Shown here: positions 7,696 to 16,894 of the stretch, one piece after another | How the letters are laid out: each line of letters begins with the position of its first letter | How positions within the stretch are numbered: the first letter of the stretch is position 1 | From: DAOTXR01 sp034435375 | Lineage (GTDB): Bacteria > Chloroflexota > Anaerolineae > Aggregatilineales > UBA3940 | NCBI GenBank assembly: GCA_034435375.1 | Contig: DAOTXR010000052.1 | Location: 124,001-188,000, forward strand | Direction: 5' to 3' | DNA: 64,000 bases | Notes under the pieces: model-generated | Database searches by the model: none | What the model was told of the DNA's origin: nothing | Seen by the model: the letters and a program-made list of their open reading frames with translations, nothing else | Position numbers and translations under genes: made by a program

Positions 7696-8910
7696 ATGTC
7701 TTCGACGAAGGGCCAGATGCTGACCTTTACACGTTCGGTCGACGCATCTTGTGCAGCAGTCTATCGGGCATTCACCAGCCTCACGGCGCTACGTGAGTGG
7801 CTGTGTGACGGATCAGCCGGCAATGTGCGAGTGGGAGGCAACCTCCACCTGTGGTGGAATGGCGGTTATTATGTGACAGGGGAATACATCGCCCTGGAAC
7901 AAGACAAGGCCGTTGGCTTTACCTGGTATGGGCGCGGTGAGCCTGACGTGACGCAGGTCAATGTTGCGCTCGATCCTCAGGATGGCCAGACACTCATTAC
8001 GCTGACTCACAGCCAGCTCGGCGCTGGCAGTGCATGGGTTACAGTTGGCGAAGAGTTCAAGAAGGGGTGGAACTTCGGGTTGGAGAACCTCCAATCGGTG
8101 TTAGAGACAGGCATTGACCTCCGGGTTGCCCGTCGACCTATGTTGGGGATTACGGTCGCCGCTGTTATCAATGCTGAGTTGGCTGAGAAGCTTGGCCTGC
8201 CTGTGTCACAAGGGGTACAGATCGATAGCGCACTGGAGGGAATGGGAGCAGCGGAAGCGGGGCTACAAAAGGGCGATGTGATCGTCAGCCTCGGCCAGAC
8301 TCCTATTGAGAACTTCCAGTCGTTTGCAGTAGCAGTATCGCCCTACAAAGCAGGGGACAAAGTCAATGTGGCATTTTATCGAGGCGGCAAGAAACATACT
8401 GTAAAAATGACGCTCTCGCCGCGGCCCATGCCTGAGGTGCCACCTCGTGCTCCGGCCCTGGCCGCCAGAGTCAAGGAGATTTACGACCCGGTGCTGGCCG
8501 AGATTGCCGAAATTGTGAAGGGCATCTCAGACGAAGAGGCTGCTCACCACCCAGCCGAAGGTGAATGGAGTGTCAAGCAGGTGCTTTCGCATCTGATCCT
8601 GTCGGAACGTGACACGCAGATGTACATCGCGTCCCTGGCGTCGGACAACGAAGTCCAGAACTTCCCTAACAACCTCAACGCTCGCGTAGATGCGCTGATT
8701 GCCGCCCATCCCACCCTGGCAGCTCTGATGGACGAACTGCACCGCGCCACAACCGAAACCCTCTCCCTGCTGACAGCGCTGCCGGACGAATTTGTGGCTA
8801 ACAAAGCCTCCTATGTGCGCATGGGCATGGGCCTGCTCCAGTCAGACTTGCACCCTCGCGGCCATTACGACCAGCTTCGCGAGGCCATCGCGTCGGCCCG
8901 CCATAAGTAA
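7696..8910 (+). CDS. Three-domain fusion: SRPBCC (AHSA1-like), PDZ, DinB-like
   Basis: A 404-residue soluble protein without signal peptide or membrane helix. Residues 5-140 form an AHSA1/START-type SRPBCC ligand-binding domain (FTRSVDASCAAVYRAFT at the start, EEFKKGWNFGLENLQ helix at the end). Residues about 149-242 form a PDZ domain of the trypsin-like/HtrA type (GAAEAGLQKGDVIVSLGQ). After a Pro-rich linker, residues 257-404 form a DinB/YfiT four-helix domain with likely metal ligands H299, H386 and H390 (HPRGH). DinB proteins are often thiol-dependent transferases and AHSA1 proteins often bind small hydrophobic ligands. The combined function is unknown. Confidence 0.8.
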   Translation: MSSTKGQMLTFTRSVDASCAAVYRAFTSLTALREWLCDGSAGNVRVGGNLHLWWNGGYYVTGEYIALEQDKAVGFTWYGRGEPDVTQVNVALDPQDGQTLITLTHSQLGAGSAWVTVGEEFKKGWNFGLENLQSVLETGIDLRVARRPMLGITVAAVINAELAEKLGLPVSQGVQIDSALEGMGAAEAGLQKGDVIVSLGQTPIENFQSFAVAVSPYKAGDKVNVAFYRGGKKHTVKMTLSPRPMPEVPPRAPALAARVKEIYDPVLAEIAEIVKGISDEEAAHHPAEGEWSVKQVLSHLILSERDTQMYIASLASDNEVQNFPNNLNARVDALIAAHPTLAALMDELHRATTETLSLLTALPDEFVANKASYVRMGMGLLQSDLHPRGHYDQLREAIASARHK

Positions 8911-8937
8911 AAGACTCTGCGGCCTAATACCATCCTT

Positions 8938-8973
8938 GGGGCAACCACCACTTTGGTCAGTCTGGGTTGCCCC
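8938..8973. terminator. Bidirectional hairpin between convergent genes
   Basis: Perfect 9-bp inverted repeat GGGGCAACC / GGTTGCCCC with an 18-base loop. It fills the gap between the DinB-fusion stop and the stop codon of the minus-strand GNAT-like gene. No long T-run follows on either strand. Confidence 0.5.
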
Positions 8974-10107
8974 TTACGGTTCCAGCACTCTGCTATATAT
9001 CCGGTGCCGCTTGTAAATGTTCACCGGCACCACCTCATTCATGTCTGCCAACATGCGGGTGTTGGTCTCTTGAACCTGCACCAAGTCTGCCCGCTGGTAG
9101 CGTGATGCCTGCAGGGTCCTGATCACTTCGTCGTATAGCACGGCATTGGCGCCCGATCCCTGGTACTGTGGCAGAATGGCGTTGCCGTTGATATTTAGCC
9201 ATTCAGTACGGTGCCTCTCCAACAATAAGGCAATCCAGCCAAACGGCCACACTCGCCCTTTGATGCGCTGGATCGCTGCCGAGATGTCAGGATATGCGAA
9301 TGTAAACCCGATCAGATCGTCGTCTTTGAAAATTAGCTTCATCAGCGATGGGTCGGCGATCAGAATCAGCCGGTCAACGATCGCTTCCAACTCCTCGTCT
9401 GGGATCGGCGTATAAGCCCACACTGTCACAAAAGCGCTGTTATATGCCTTCTGGATCGTCTTGGCATACCGGCGCAACTCGGCCTTGGTCCGGATGTTCG
9501 GCACGTAGAAATTACGCCGCTCTTTGATCTTCTGGACCAATCGCCCCATGCGCTCTGGATAGGTGAACATCTGACGATCGATGTAGCCTGAGAGGTAATC
9601 GACTTCCTTCTGCATTCCACCGATCTGTTCCCACTGGCGTGGGTAGTACGGCGGATTATACGGGACTCCTATCGCTGGGCGGTGCTCGAATCCCTCGACG
9701 AGCAGCCCTAGCCCTTCACCGCTCAGGAACCCTTTCGGCCCAACCAGACGAGTCAGGCCGCGTCTCCTGGCCCATCTTTCGGCAGCATCAAACAGAAGGT
9801 GAGCTACTTGGTCGTCGTCGATAGACTCGTAAAGATACAACAACGCATCTTTGCTGCCGCGATAATTATTGTGAGGGCGGTGATCGAGCACGGCTATTCT
9901 CCCAACAGCCCTCTGAGTATCGTCCTGGACCAAGTAAAAGGCCGCCTCGGAGTGCTTGTAGAAAGCGTAGTCTGACCTGAAACGCGCTCGTTCGCCGGGC
10001 ATCAGAGGCGGAACCCACTGGGGAATATCACGGTAGATCGAAAACGGCAGGTTGATAAAAGCGCGTATTGCTCTCCGGTCGGATCGTTCAACTTCGACGA
10101 TATGCAT
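8974..10107 (-). CDS. GNAT-like protein of the YghO type
   Basis: A 377-residue cytoplasmic protein resembling the YghO-type group of large GNAT-fold N-acetyltransferase-like proteins. The family signature is the N-terminal FINLPFSIYRD-PQWVPPL segment, then FYLVQ-AVGRIAVLDHRPHNNY, GPKGFLSGEGLGLLVEGF and PYNPPYYP. Its biochemical activity is not established. The start at ATG 10107 is preferred over 10170 because it has GGAG upstream and begins directly at the conserved region. It follows the GH114-like lipoprotein gene on the same strand. Confidence 0.75.
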   Translation of the reverse strand: MHIVEVERSDRRAIRAFINLPFSIYRDIPQWVPPLMPGERARFRSDYAFYKHSEAAFYLVQDDTQRAVGRIAVLDHRPHNNYRGSKDALLYLYESIDDDQVAHLLFDAAERWARRRGLTRLVGPKGFLSGEGLGLLVEGFEHRPAIGVPYNPPYYPRQWEQIGGMQKEVDYLSGYIDRQMFTYPERMGRLVQKIKERRNFYVPNIRTKAELRRYAKTIQKAYNSAFVTVWAYTPIPDEELEAIVDRLILIADPSLMKLIFKDDDLIGFTFAYPDISAAIQRIKGRVWPFGWIALLLERHRTEWLNINGNAILPQYQGSGANAVLYDEVIRTLQASRYQRADLVQVQETNTRMLADMNEVVPVNIYKRHRIYSRVLEP

Positions 10108-10191
10108 GGGACTCCATCCAAACTGAGGATATTGAAACAGGGTTATGCTTCGTCCAGGCCAGGAATCCATACCTCCACCAGCAGGGCGATC

Positions 10192-11235
10192 TCATTCTCC
10201 TGGTCGGTCGTGTGTATAGGGTGGCATGAGGCGGTCCAGTGCGCGGACCGTGGCGTAGGGAATAAATCCTCGCTCTGTGGCTTCCTCATAGTACCGCGCC
10301 ACTTTGTTGGGCTGCGTCACGTAATCTACTGACAGGATCGGCAATTCAGCAGGTTGGTAGTACTTAGCCAACAGGTCAAGCACATCCTCCTGGGGGTTAT
10401 AAGGTGCATTCTCGCTGGTCTCGCTGCTGGTTGGGAAGAAGAATGTATCCTCGATCGCAATCCCATCAATTATCTCTAAGTAGGTCCCACGCTGAGGTTC
10501 ATCCAAATACTCAACGATCTCCACTGCGTTCTGTGGCACGACGACAAAGTTTGGATCCACAGTGCGTGCTCTAGCGGCGATCTGACTCACAAAGTCTGCC
10601 ATTTGGGCTGGAGCCTGTTCATTGATCGATGGTGCGCCCAAGTCTTCCTCGCCCAGCCAGTAGTAAAAGATGTCTACTTTGTCTAGGTATACGCCGTCGA
10701 AGCCAGCGGCCAGGATCTTGTCCAGATGATCCATGATGATGGCTTGCCACTCCGGCAACCAGAACCGCACCGAATAGTTGCCGCACCAATCTGGGTTGAC
10801 CGGGCCGAGCCAGGAGGGTGCTGCTTCGGATGGCTCAGCGCTGCACTCGTCGTCGCCTTGTATCCAGGTCGGATTCCAATATGAACGGTAGGTCTCCGCC
10901 TCGCCGATGCTCAGGTAGCTCAGCACGACTTTGCCACTGTCTCGCAGACGGGCGATCTCACTCGCCGCAAACGGCTGCCCTGCGTCGTCGGCATAGTCAA
11001 TGACAATCAGGGTGATGTCAGAGACGGCCAACTCGCTCAAGTTGATATTTTGAAGCTGGTAAGCCCAGCTTTCAACCTCTGCCAGCGGCCCGATGACCGT
11101 CTGCCCAGGACGTTGGACAGCGGGCAATGTCTCTTGCATGCCGCTGTTGGCGCAGGCAGACAGCAGCATGATCAGAAACCCGGCCAGGGCCAATGAAGGC
11201 GGGATATGTCTTGTGCTTCCAGGGCTTCTTCTCAC
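10192..11235 (-). CDS. Lipoprotein, GH114-like endo-alpha-1,4-polygalactosaminidase family
   Basis: A 347-residue predicted exported lipoprotein: basic N-terminus, hydrophobic segment, and the lipobox LLSACAN with the lipidated cysteine at residue 28. The body is the TM1410/GH114 TIM barrel: DYADDAG, YLSIGEAETYRSYW, FDGVYLDKVDIFYYW and VVPQNA. Members cleave galactosamine-containing polysaccharide or are uncharacterised exopolysaccharide hydrolases. The GTG start has AAGAGG 7 bases upstream. It lies 40 bases after a PBP1 gene, so a role in remodelling surface polysaccharide next to the wall is plausible. Confidence 0.78.
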   Translation of the reverse strand: MRRSPGSTRHIPPSLALAGFLIMLLSACANSGMQETLPAVQRPGQTVIGPLAEVESWAYQLQNINLSELAVSDITLIVIDYADDAGQPFAASEIARLRDSGKVVLSYLSIGEAETYRSYWNPTWIQGDDECSAEPSEAAPSWLGPVNPDWCGNYSVRFWLPEWQAIIMDHLDKILAAGFDGVYLDKVDIFYYWLGEEDLGAPSINEQAPAQMADFVSQIAARARTVDPNFVVVPQNAVEIVEYLDEPQRGTYLEIIDGIAIEDTFFFPTSSETSENAPYNPQEDVLDLLAKYYQPAELPILSVDYVTQPNKVARYYEEATERGFIPYATVRALDRLMPPYTHDRPGE

Positions 11236-11275
11236 TGGTTTGCCTCTTGAACATGCGCTGTGAAGCAGCCCTCGC

Positions 11276-14248
11276 CTAGTCGGTGGTCACTTCGATGGTG
11301 ATCCGCTCGCTCACGGTGGTGTTTCCCGCTGCATCATATGCGCGTAGCTCGATGAAGTGTGTGCCTGCCTCAGTGATGACCCATCGTTCGTTGAACGGCG
11401 CTATCGTGCTGATGGCGATCAACTGCCCGTCCACGTAGAACTCGACACGGTCCATCGAAATGTTATCTACCACGTTGGGCTGAATCGTGACGAATTCGTC
11501 CGAAAGCTTATATGTCTGGTGATCAGCCGGATATAACACCTCAACGCTAGGGGGGACGTTGTCCACCGTCACCGGGATTACAAACTCCAAGAGGGTATTG
11601 TCGCCGCGCACCACTGTCAGCCGCAGGCTGTACAGCCCATCCAGCATGTGCGCGTCCCAAACGTCCAGGTCAGCATTGTAACGCGGCGCGAAGTGGTTCG
11701 TCCCAATCTGAACCCACTCGGTAGGGTTGATCCCCTTGCCATAATCCAGACGGTAAAGTTGGAAGTTGGAATCGCGGGCGTTCCCCCGGATAGTCACCGC
11801 GCCGCGCACGTAGCTAAACGGCTCTGGCTGGACAATTGCCACATCGCCGAAGACATTGGGCATGCCCACCGTGTCATACTCAGCAGGCGGTTGAGGAATC
11901 CCCGCCTCTCGCACCCAGTCGGCGGCCTCAGGCGGCAATACCATGAACACCCGCTCTTCAACTAGGTCGGCAGGCGTGTAGACTGTCGCCAGCAGGCCAG
12001 TCTGACGGTTCACCAGGAATGGCTGATAGACTGTGTCATAGGCCGTCGGTTCGGTGCCGAGCTTGAAGATTTCGCGCCGTGTGGGGCAGTAGGGTGTAGG
12101 CAGCATCCCGGAAGTCTGACACACCGTCAACTCGACGATGTCTGCTGGTCGCGGCCACGTCTCAACAGGCAGGTCGCGCAGGGCATATTCCATAATCGCG
12201 TGCCACAGGGGAGCCGCACCCACAATGGCCGGCAGATCGACCATCGCTGAGTAGTCCGTGTTGCCTACCCATACTCCAGTGACGATCTGGGGAGTATAGC
12301 CGATAGTCAGCGTGTCACGGTAGTCGTTGGTTGTGCCCGTCTTCACCGCTGATGGACGACTGAGCTGTAGCACGCTGTCTGGCCCCACACTTGGGCGGCG
12401 CGACATGTTGTCGGAGAGGATATCGTTGATCAGGTACGCCAGCGACGGCTCGACGATGGCATTCTGTCCGAAAGTGGTTCCCTTGCCATACTCCCACAGG
12501 ATATTGCCGTTGCGATCCTCGATACGCAGGATCAGTGTCGGGTCAAGCGTACGGAAACCAGGACGGCGCTGATCGACAGGAGTGGGCGTGCCCGCCATAG
12601 TGCCCAGGTTGGCGAAAACGCTGTAGGCATAGGTCATGTCGTACAACGTTGTCTCGCCACCTCCCAGGGTCAGCGACAGGCCATAGTAATCCAGGCCGCG
12701 ATCGAGCGTGTTGATTCCCATGGCATGTGCTGTGCGGATTGCATTGTCAATCCCCACCCAGTCAAGCACCTGTACCGCTGGAACGTTGTAGGAGTTCGCC
12801 AGAGCGCTGCGGATGCTCTGCGGGCCGTGGAACTCACGATCGAAGTTCTCGGGGACGTAGGGCTGATTGCTGCCCGTGTCGAAGGCTGTACGCACGTCGA
12901 GCGTCATCGTAGCTGGGGTATACCCCTGCTCAAAGGCTGCCAGATAGGTGAATGGCTTGAAAGCCGACCCAGGCTGGCGCTCGGCAAAAGCCACGTTAAA
13001 GTTGCCATCAATGGCTGTATTGTAGTAGTCCAGGCTCCCCATCATAGCCAGCACTTCGCCCGTTGGCGCGTTGATCACTACCACTGATGCATTGCTGACG
13101 TGATGATCGCGCCACTGGTGCTCAGTCGGCAACACAGCCAGGTCATTGGCTGCCGTGCATGGCGAGCCGTCTGAGGCTGGGATCACTGTCACGGGGTCCG
13201 CTCCCGTCAACCTCGCGACGTGCGTGCGTGCCGCACACTCGACCTGGAGATAGAGGTCATAGTCCAGTGTGGTGTACACCGTCAGCCCGCCCCGGTAGAC
13301 CAGATCGGGGCCCACGATCTGTTCGAGCTGCTTACGTGCAGCAATCGAGAAGTGAGGGGCCAAAAGGTTAAAGCGCTGCTCAGGAGGTTGGATAGTCAGT
13401 GCGGTCTCGTAGGCCAGGTCAGCCTGCTCCTGAGTGATGTAACCCTGGGCCACCATCTGGTCAAGCACCAAACGCTGGCGCTCCTTGGCTAGCGGGAAGT
13501 TGTCGATGGGATTCAAGGCCGGAGACTGTGGAACAGCCGCTAGCATAGCTGCCTCGGCCAATGTCAGCTCGCGTGCTGGCTTGCCAAAATACACCTGTGC
13601 GGCTGCCTCGACACCGTAGGCCAAGTTGCCATAGAAGTTGGTATTCAGATACCATTCGAGTATTTGGTCTTTACTGAACTCGTTGCTGATGCGGATCGCC
13701 AGGATCAGCTCCTTGATCTTGCGATCGAGGGTGATCTGGGTACGTTCCTCCGGGTCGATAAGTACGTTCTTGACAACCTGTTGGGTGATGGACGAACCGC
13801 CCTGAGTAGAGCCTCCAAGCACGTTGTTCCACGCCGCACGCAGGATGCCCTCCAGATCATAGCCAGGGTTCTGGTAGAACGTCTTGTCTTCGATGGCAAT
13901 GGTCGCATTGCGCAGGTCGGCGGGGATGTCAGAAAGGACAGCCCAGGTGCGATCCCCCTGGAGCGGATCGATCACCTCGTACAGCAGATGCTGCCCGGTA
14001 CGGTCGTAGATCTTGGTTGTTTCTGAAGCCTGTTCAACGACTCGAATTGCCCCTGGTTCAGGCAACTGCTGAGCATAAAAGGCGTAGACGCTGACCACCG
14101 TGCCGAAGCCAGTCAGCGCAGCTAGCAGATTCAGCCCAACAAGGATCAAGACCAGGATGACAAGCCAGCGAACCGCCAGACGAACTCCAGTACGAGCCTG
14201 TTGCCGCCGCTGCTGCCTCCGCTGAACGACTCGCCGCGTCGTGCTCAC
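11276..14248 (-). CDS. Class A penicillin-binding protein with Ig-like C-terminal extension
   Basis: A 990-residue bifunctional peptidoglycan synthase anchored by one N-terminal helix (residues about 26-50). The GT51 transglycosylase has catalytic E120 in AIEDKTFYQNPGYD and the GGSSITQQVVKN motif at 150-161. The transpeptidase has S428-x-x-K431 (GSAFKPFT), S486-Y-N and K636-T-G-T. Beyond about residue 790 it continues with beta-rich segments including an Ig-like repeat ending at the C-terminus, absent from short PBP1 proteins. GTG start with GGGGAG 8 bases upstream. It lies within a same-strand envelope gene block. Confidence 0.93.
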   Translation of the reverse strand: MSTTRRVVQRRQQRRQQARTGVRLAVRWLVILVLILVGLNLLAALTGFGTVVSVYAFYAQQLPEPGAIRVVEQASETTKIYDRTGQHLLYEVIDPLQGDRTWAVLSDIPADLRNATIAIEDKTFYQNPGYDLEGILRAAWNNVLGGSTQGGSSITQQVVKNVLIDPEERTQITLDRKIKELILAIRISNEFSKDQILEWYLNTNFYGNLAYGVEAAAQVYFGKPARELTLAEAAMLAAVPQSPALNPIDNFPLAKERQRLVLDQMVAQGYITQEQADLAYETALTIQPPEQRFNLLAPHFSIAARKQLEQIVGPDLVYRGGLTVYTTLDYDLYLQVECAARTHVARLTGADPVTVIPASDGSPCTAANDLAVLPTEHQWRDHHVSNASVVVINAPTGEVLAMMGSLDYYNTAIDGNFNVAFAERQPGSAFKPFTYLAAFEQGYTPATMTLDVRTAFDTGSNQPYVPENFDREFHGPQSIRSALANSYNVPAVQVLDWVGIDNAIRTAHAMGINTLDRGLDYYGLSLTLGGGETTLYDMTYAYSVFANLGTMAGTPTPVDQRRPGFRTLDPTLILRIEDRNGNILWEYGKGTTFGQNAIVEPSLAYLINDILSDNMSRRPSVGPDSVLQLSRPSAVKTGTTNDYRDTLTIGYTPQIVTGVWVGNTDYSAMVDLPAIVGAAPLWHAIMEYALRDLPVETWPRPADIVELTVCQTSGMLPTPYCPTRREIFKLGTEPTAYDTVYQPFLVNRQTGLLATVYTPADLVEERVFMVLPPEAADWVREAGIPQPPAEYDTVGMPNVFGDVAIVQPEPFSYVRGAVTIRGNARDSNFQLYRLDYGKGINPTEWVQIGTNHFAPRYNADLDVWDAHMLDGLYSLRLTVVRGDNTLLEFVIPVTVDNVPPSVEVLYPADHQTYKLSDEFVTIQPNVVDNISMDRVEFYVDGQLIAISTIAPFNERWVITEAGTHFIELRAYDAAGNTTVSERITIEVTTD

Positions 14249-14481
14249 GGATGTTGCTCCCCATCACTCCATCTTCTTGCCGATCATCGACACGTTCAAC
14301 ACCTTATCACATGTCTTCTCGATTTGCCATCATTCGTCTCATGAAGGGGGACGCTGCCCAATGGGGAAAGAATTACAGAAGCTGCCTGGCTGTAATCGAC
14401 CTGCCCAAAACAGCGTTGCGCAAAGCGCCTCTGGCAAAAGGGGGGGCTGTTCCGAGATGGCGGCCTATCAGCCTCCTGAGC
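14249..14481. other. Intergenic gap before the PBP gene
   Basis: This 233-base stretch separates the polytopic glycosyltransferase gene from the PBP gene, both on the minus strand. I see no ORF with supporting features, no hairpin with a T-tract and no clear promoter. Reading frames through it lack family resemblance. Confidence 0.4.
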
Positions 14482-16887
14482 TTAACGAACAGTGAAGGTG
14501 GCCAGGACTATGTGGTCCCCGTTCACAGCGCCGTCGGCGGCGATCACGGGCAAGCGTTCCAAAGAGGGCCAGGTGTAGGCCAGTACCCACACCTGATAAT
14601 GTCCGGTAGGTAGACCCTCTGGTAGAATGAAACCATAGTTGTCACGTATCCGATCCCCTGTCTCCCAGGTGCTGGTTGGCTCAAATCCCCCCACCGGCCA
14701 GCGATCATGCTGCAGCACGGGCACGCCGTCAGGCCCTACCAGGAAGACGGCCACTGTGTAGTCCGTGTCCATAGATGCAGTTGCCTCCCATAGCAACGAG
14801 ATGCCTAGCTTGTCGCCAGCGTGCAGGCTGTCGAAGTCACCCTTGCCCTGGGAAGTCACCGTCTCGAACTCGACCAGCCGCATTCCGTCGCCAAGCTGCA
14901 CGCCGACAGGATTGCCTTCCCCCTCAGACAACCGGTATCCTCCCAACCCCAGATACTTGATCACTCGTGTGTATGGGCTGAGGTCAGTCACGCTAACCGG
15001 GTAGTCATATCTGTTCATGTACCATTCCATAGGCAGAGTAGCCCATGCCAGCCACGGTCCGCGATCCGTTACCAGCCAGAGCGGCTGGCCTTCGGAAAAC
15101 GGTCCTCCGTAGCTAAACAGCGCGATCTCGCCCTTGACTTCCTCAGGAACCGCGTCTTCCACCCGATCGGGCGTGATCTCGATGTTCTGTGGTGGGTCAG
15201 CATTCTCGTCGGTCAGGAAGGGCACGGCATACCATGTGGCCCGTCCTTTATAATAATTGGTCAGGTACGGGACGTATGTATAGGGAGCCACCAGGATCGG
15301 TTCATCTGGCTTGACATTTTCGGTCAGGAAGGCCACCAGGCTGCCCATGGTCTCGTCGCCCCCCTTAAAACGAGGGTCATCGTAACCTCGCCACAACGCA
15401 AACAATGTTACCCCTGTGACTATCAGCGGAGCGCCGATCACAGTCACAGACGCCAAACGTCTGGGCAGGGTCTCTTGGAGATGCAGCCAGATGCTTAATG
15501 CTCCGAGCAGTACTATCGCACCCGCGATCGTGGCAATCACGGCCCAGTCCGGCGTACCAATCAGCCACAGCACATCGGTCTGGGCCTGTCCAATGAACAA
15601 TAAGCTGCCGATAGCCTGCGACCAGCGGAAGCTCCACACCGCAGGGCCGATCCACGGCGGCAGGTCAATGTGCTCGCCCAGATAACCATAGTAGCTGTAT
15701 AGGTCCACATAAGCGCCAGCAATCTGGATCGCCAAGCCCCACAGAGCCAGCACAGCCAGAATCAGCTTCGGCCACAGCCGCGTGCTTTGGATCGCCTGGT
15801 CGATCAGCGGCAGCGCGGCCACCATCAAGAATGGAATCAGTGGCAACATGTAGCGCACGCCCCACCCTGCTCCACCATGCCATACCGGTCCTCGCACAGC
15901 GGCGTAGATCAACGCGACCCACAACGTTGACCCCACCATCAGCCACGACTCACGCCACCTGCTACGTGGCAATACCACTGGCGCACCGAGTGCCAGGAGC
16001 AGCACAGGCGAGTACCACCAGATTCCCTTGCCAGGGCTGATCAGATAGCCGGCCAGCCCTTCACCGGCCTGTGGAAGCCCATCTAGGAAGCTCGACAATC
16101 GGGTCGAGATGTCATACCGAGATACCGCAAGCTGAAGCCTCTCCCGGAAAATGACCAGTGCCAGCCCAAAGAGAATGGCGATCGCCAGTATCCCGATGAC
16201 AATACCAATGACCTGATGACGGTGCTGCTGAATGGCCATTCTGCCGGGATAGGCGATCAAGAATAACACCGGCAGAACAACCAACGTGGCTTCTTTGCCG
16301 AGCAACGCGACCAAGGTCACAGCGATTCCTAGGCTCAGGTAGAGCCAATGACGGCGTTCCCTGGCCGAAAACAGCTCCCGCCAGCGTCTAAACAGAAAAG
16401 CTGCCAAGAAGAGATTCAAAGTGGTGAGCGGCTCTCGGAAGTAGGTCTCTGCATAGGGCCATGCCATCGTCGTCAGACCGAACAAGAACGCCGATGCCAG
16501 CGCCGTCCGTTCCCCGTAACCCAGGTCGAGTGCATAGCAGAACAGAACAATGGCCGTCAGCACGGTGACGATGGGAGAAAACAGGAAGAGAGCATGGACA
16601 TTGCCCACCCAGGGAGTGTGATAAGCCAGCCAATACAACGGGATCGACAACACAGGCTGTGCAGGCTCTACACCGCTGGTTTGCAGAGGGCGTAGGTAAG
16701 CTGTCTGGTTCATGCGAAGATGGCCACGCACGGCCATGCTGTCTGTGGTATCAACAATATAACTTTCGTCGGTTGTTTTCGGGACACCGGAGAAGGTAAG
16801 TAGGTATACCAAAAATAGTGCCCCGCCGATGGCTAGGGCAATAGCAACGCGGCGGGCGCGTGGTGTGGCGGCAGGCAACGTGAGCAT
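14482..16887 (-). CDS. Polytopic membrane glycosyltransferase (GT39/ArnT-like)
   Basis: About 801 residues: an N-terminal region with a dozen or so hydrophobic helices and a soluble C-terminal part of roughly 300 residues. After the first helix the loop has the acidic DE pair (TTDESYIVDTTDSM) used by GT-C enzymes that take sugars from polyprenyl-phosphate donors. The C-terminal beta-rich region is common in Chloroflexota versions. The start is set at ATG 16887, just past the stop of the upstream WecA-like gene; a longer reading to 16947 overlaps that gene. The acceptor is unknown. It belongs to the envelope polysaccharide block. Confidence 0.75.
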   Translation of the reverse strand: MLTLPAATPRARRVAIALAIGGALFLVYLLTFSGVPKTTDESYIVDTTDSMAVRGHLRMNQTAYLRPLQTSGVEPAQPVLSIPLYWLAYHTPWVGNVHALFLFSPIVTVLTAIVLFCYALDLGYGERTALASAFLFGLTTMAWPYAETYFREPLTTLNLFLAAFLFRRWRELFSARERRHWLYLSLGIAVTLVALLGKEATLVVLPVLFLIAYPGRMAIQQHRHQVIGIVIGILAIAILFGLALVIFRERLQLAVSRYDISTRLSSFLDGLPQAGEGLAGYLISPGKGIWWYSPVLLLALGAPVVLPRSRWRESWLMVGSTLWVALIYAAVRGPVWHGGAGWGVRYMLPLIPFLMVAALPLIDQAIQSTRLWPKLILAVLALWGLAIQIAGAYVDLYSYYGYLGEHIDLPPWIGPAVWSFRWSQAIGSLLFIGQAQTDVLWLIGTPDWAVIATIAGAIVLLGALSIWLHLQETLPRRLASVTVIGAPLIVTGVTLFALWRGYDDPRFKGGDETMGSLVAFLTENVKPDEPILVAPYTYVPYLTNYYKGRATWYAVPFLTDENADPPQNIEITPDRVEDAVPEEVKGEIALFSYGGPFSEGQPLWLVTDRGPWLAWATLPMEWYMNRYDYPVSVTDLSPYTRVIKYLGLGGYRLSEGEGNPVGVQLGDGMRLVEFETVTSQGKGDFDSLHAGDKLGISLLWEATASMDTDYTVAVFLVGPDGVPVLQHDRWPVGGFEPTSTWETGDRIRDNYGFILPEGLPTGHYQVWVLAYTWPSLERLPVIAADGAVNGDHIVLATFTVR

Positions 16888-16894
16888 AGGAGGA

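Noticed and set aside
14821..15498. A 225-codon plus-strand frame inside the GT39-like gene.
   Set aside because: Antisense shadow of a polytopic membrane protein gene.
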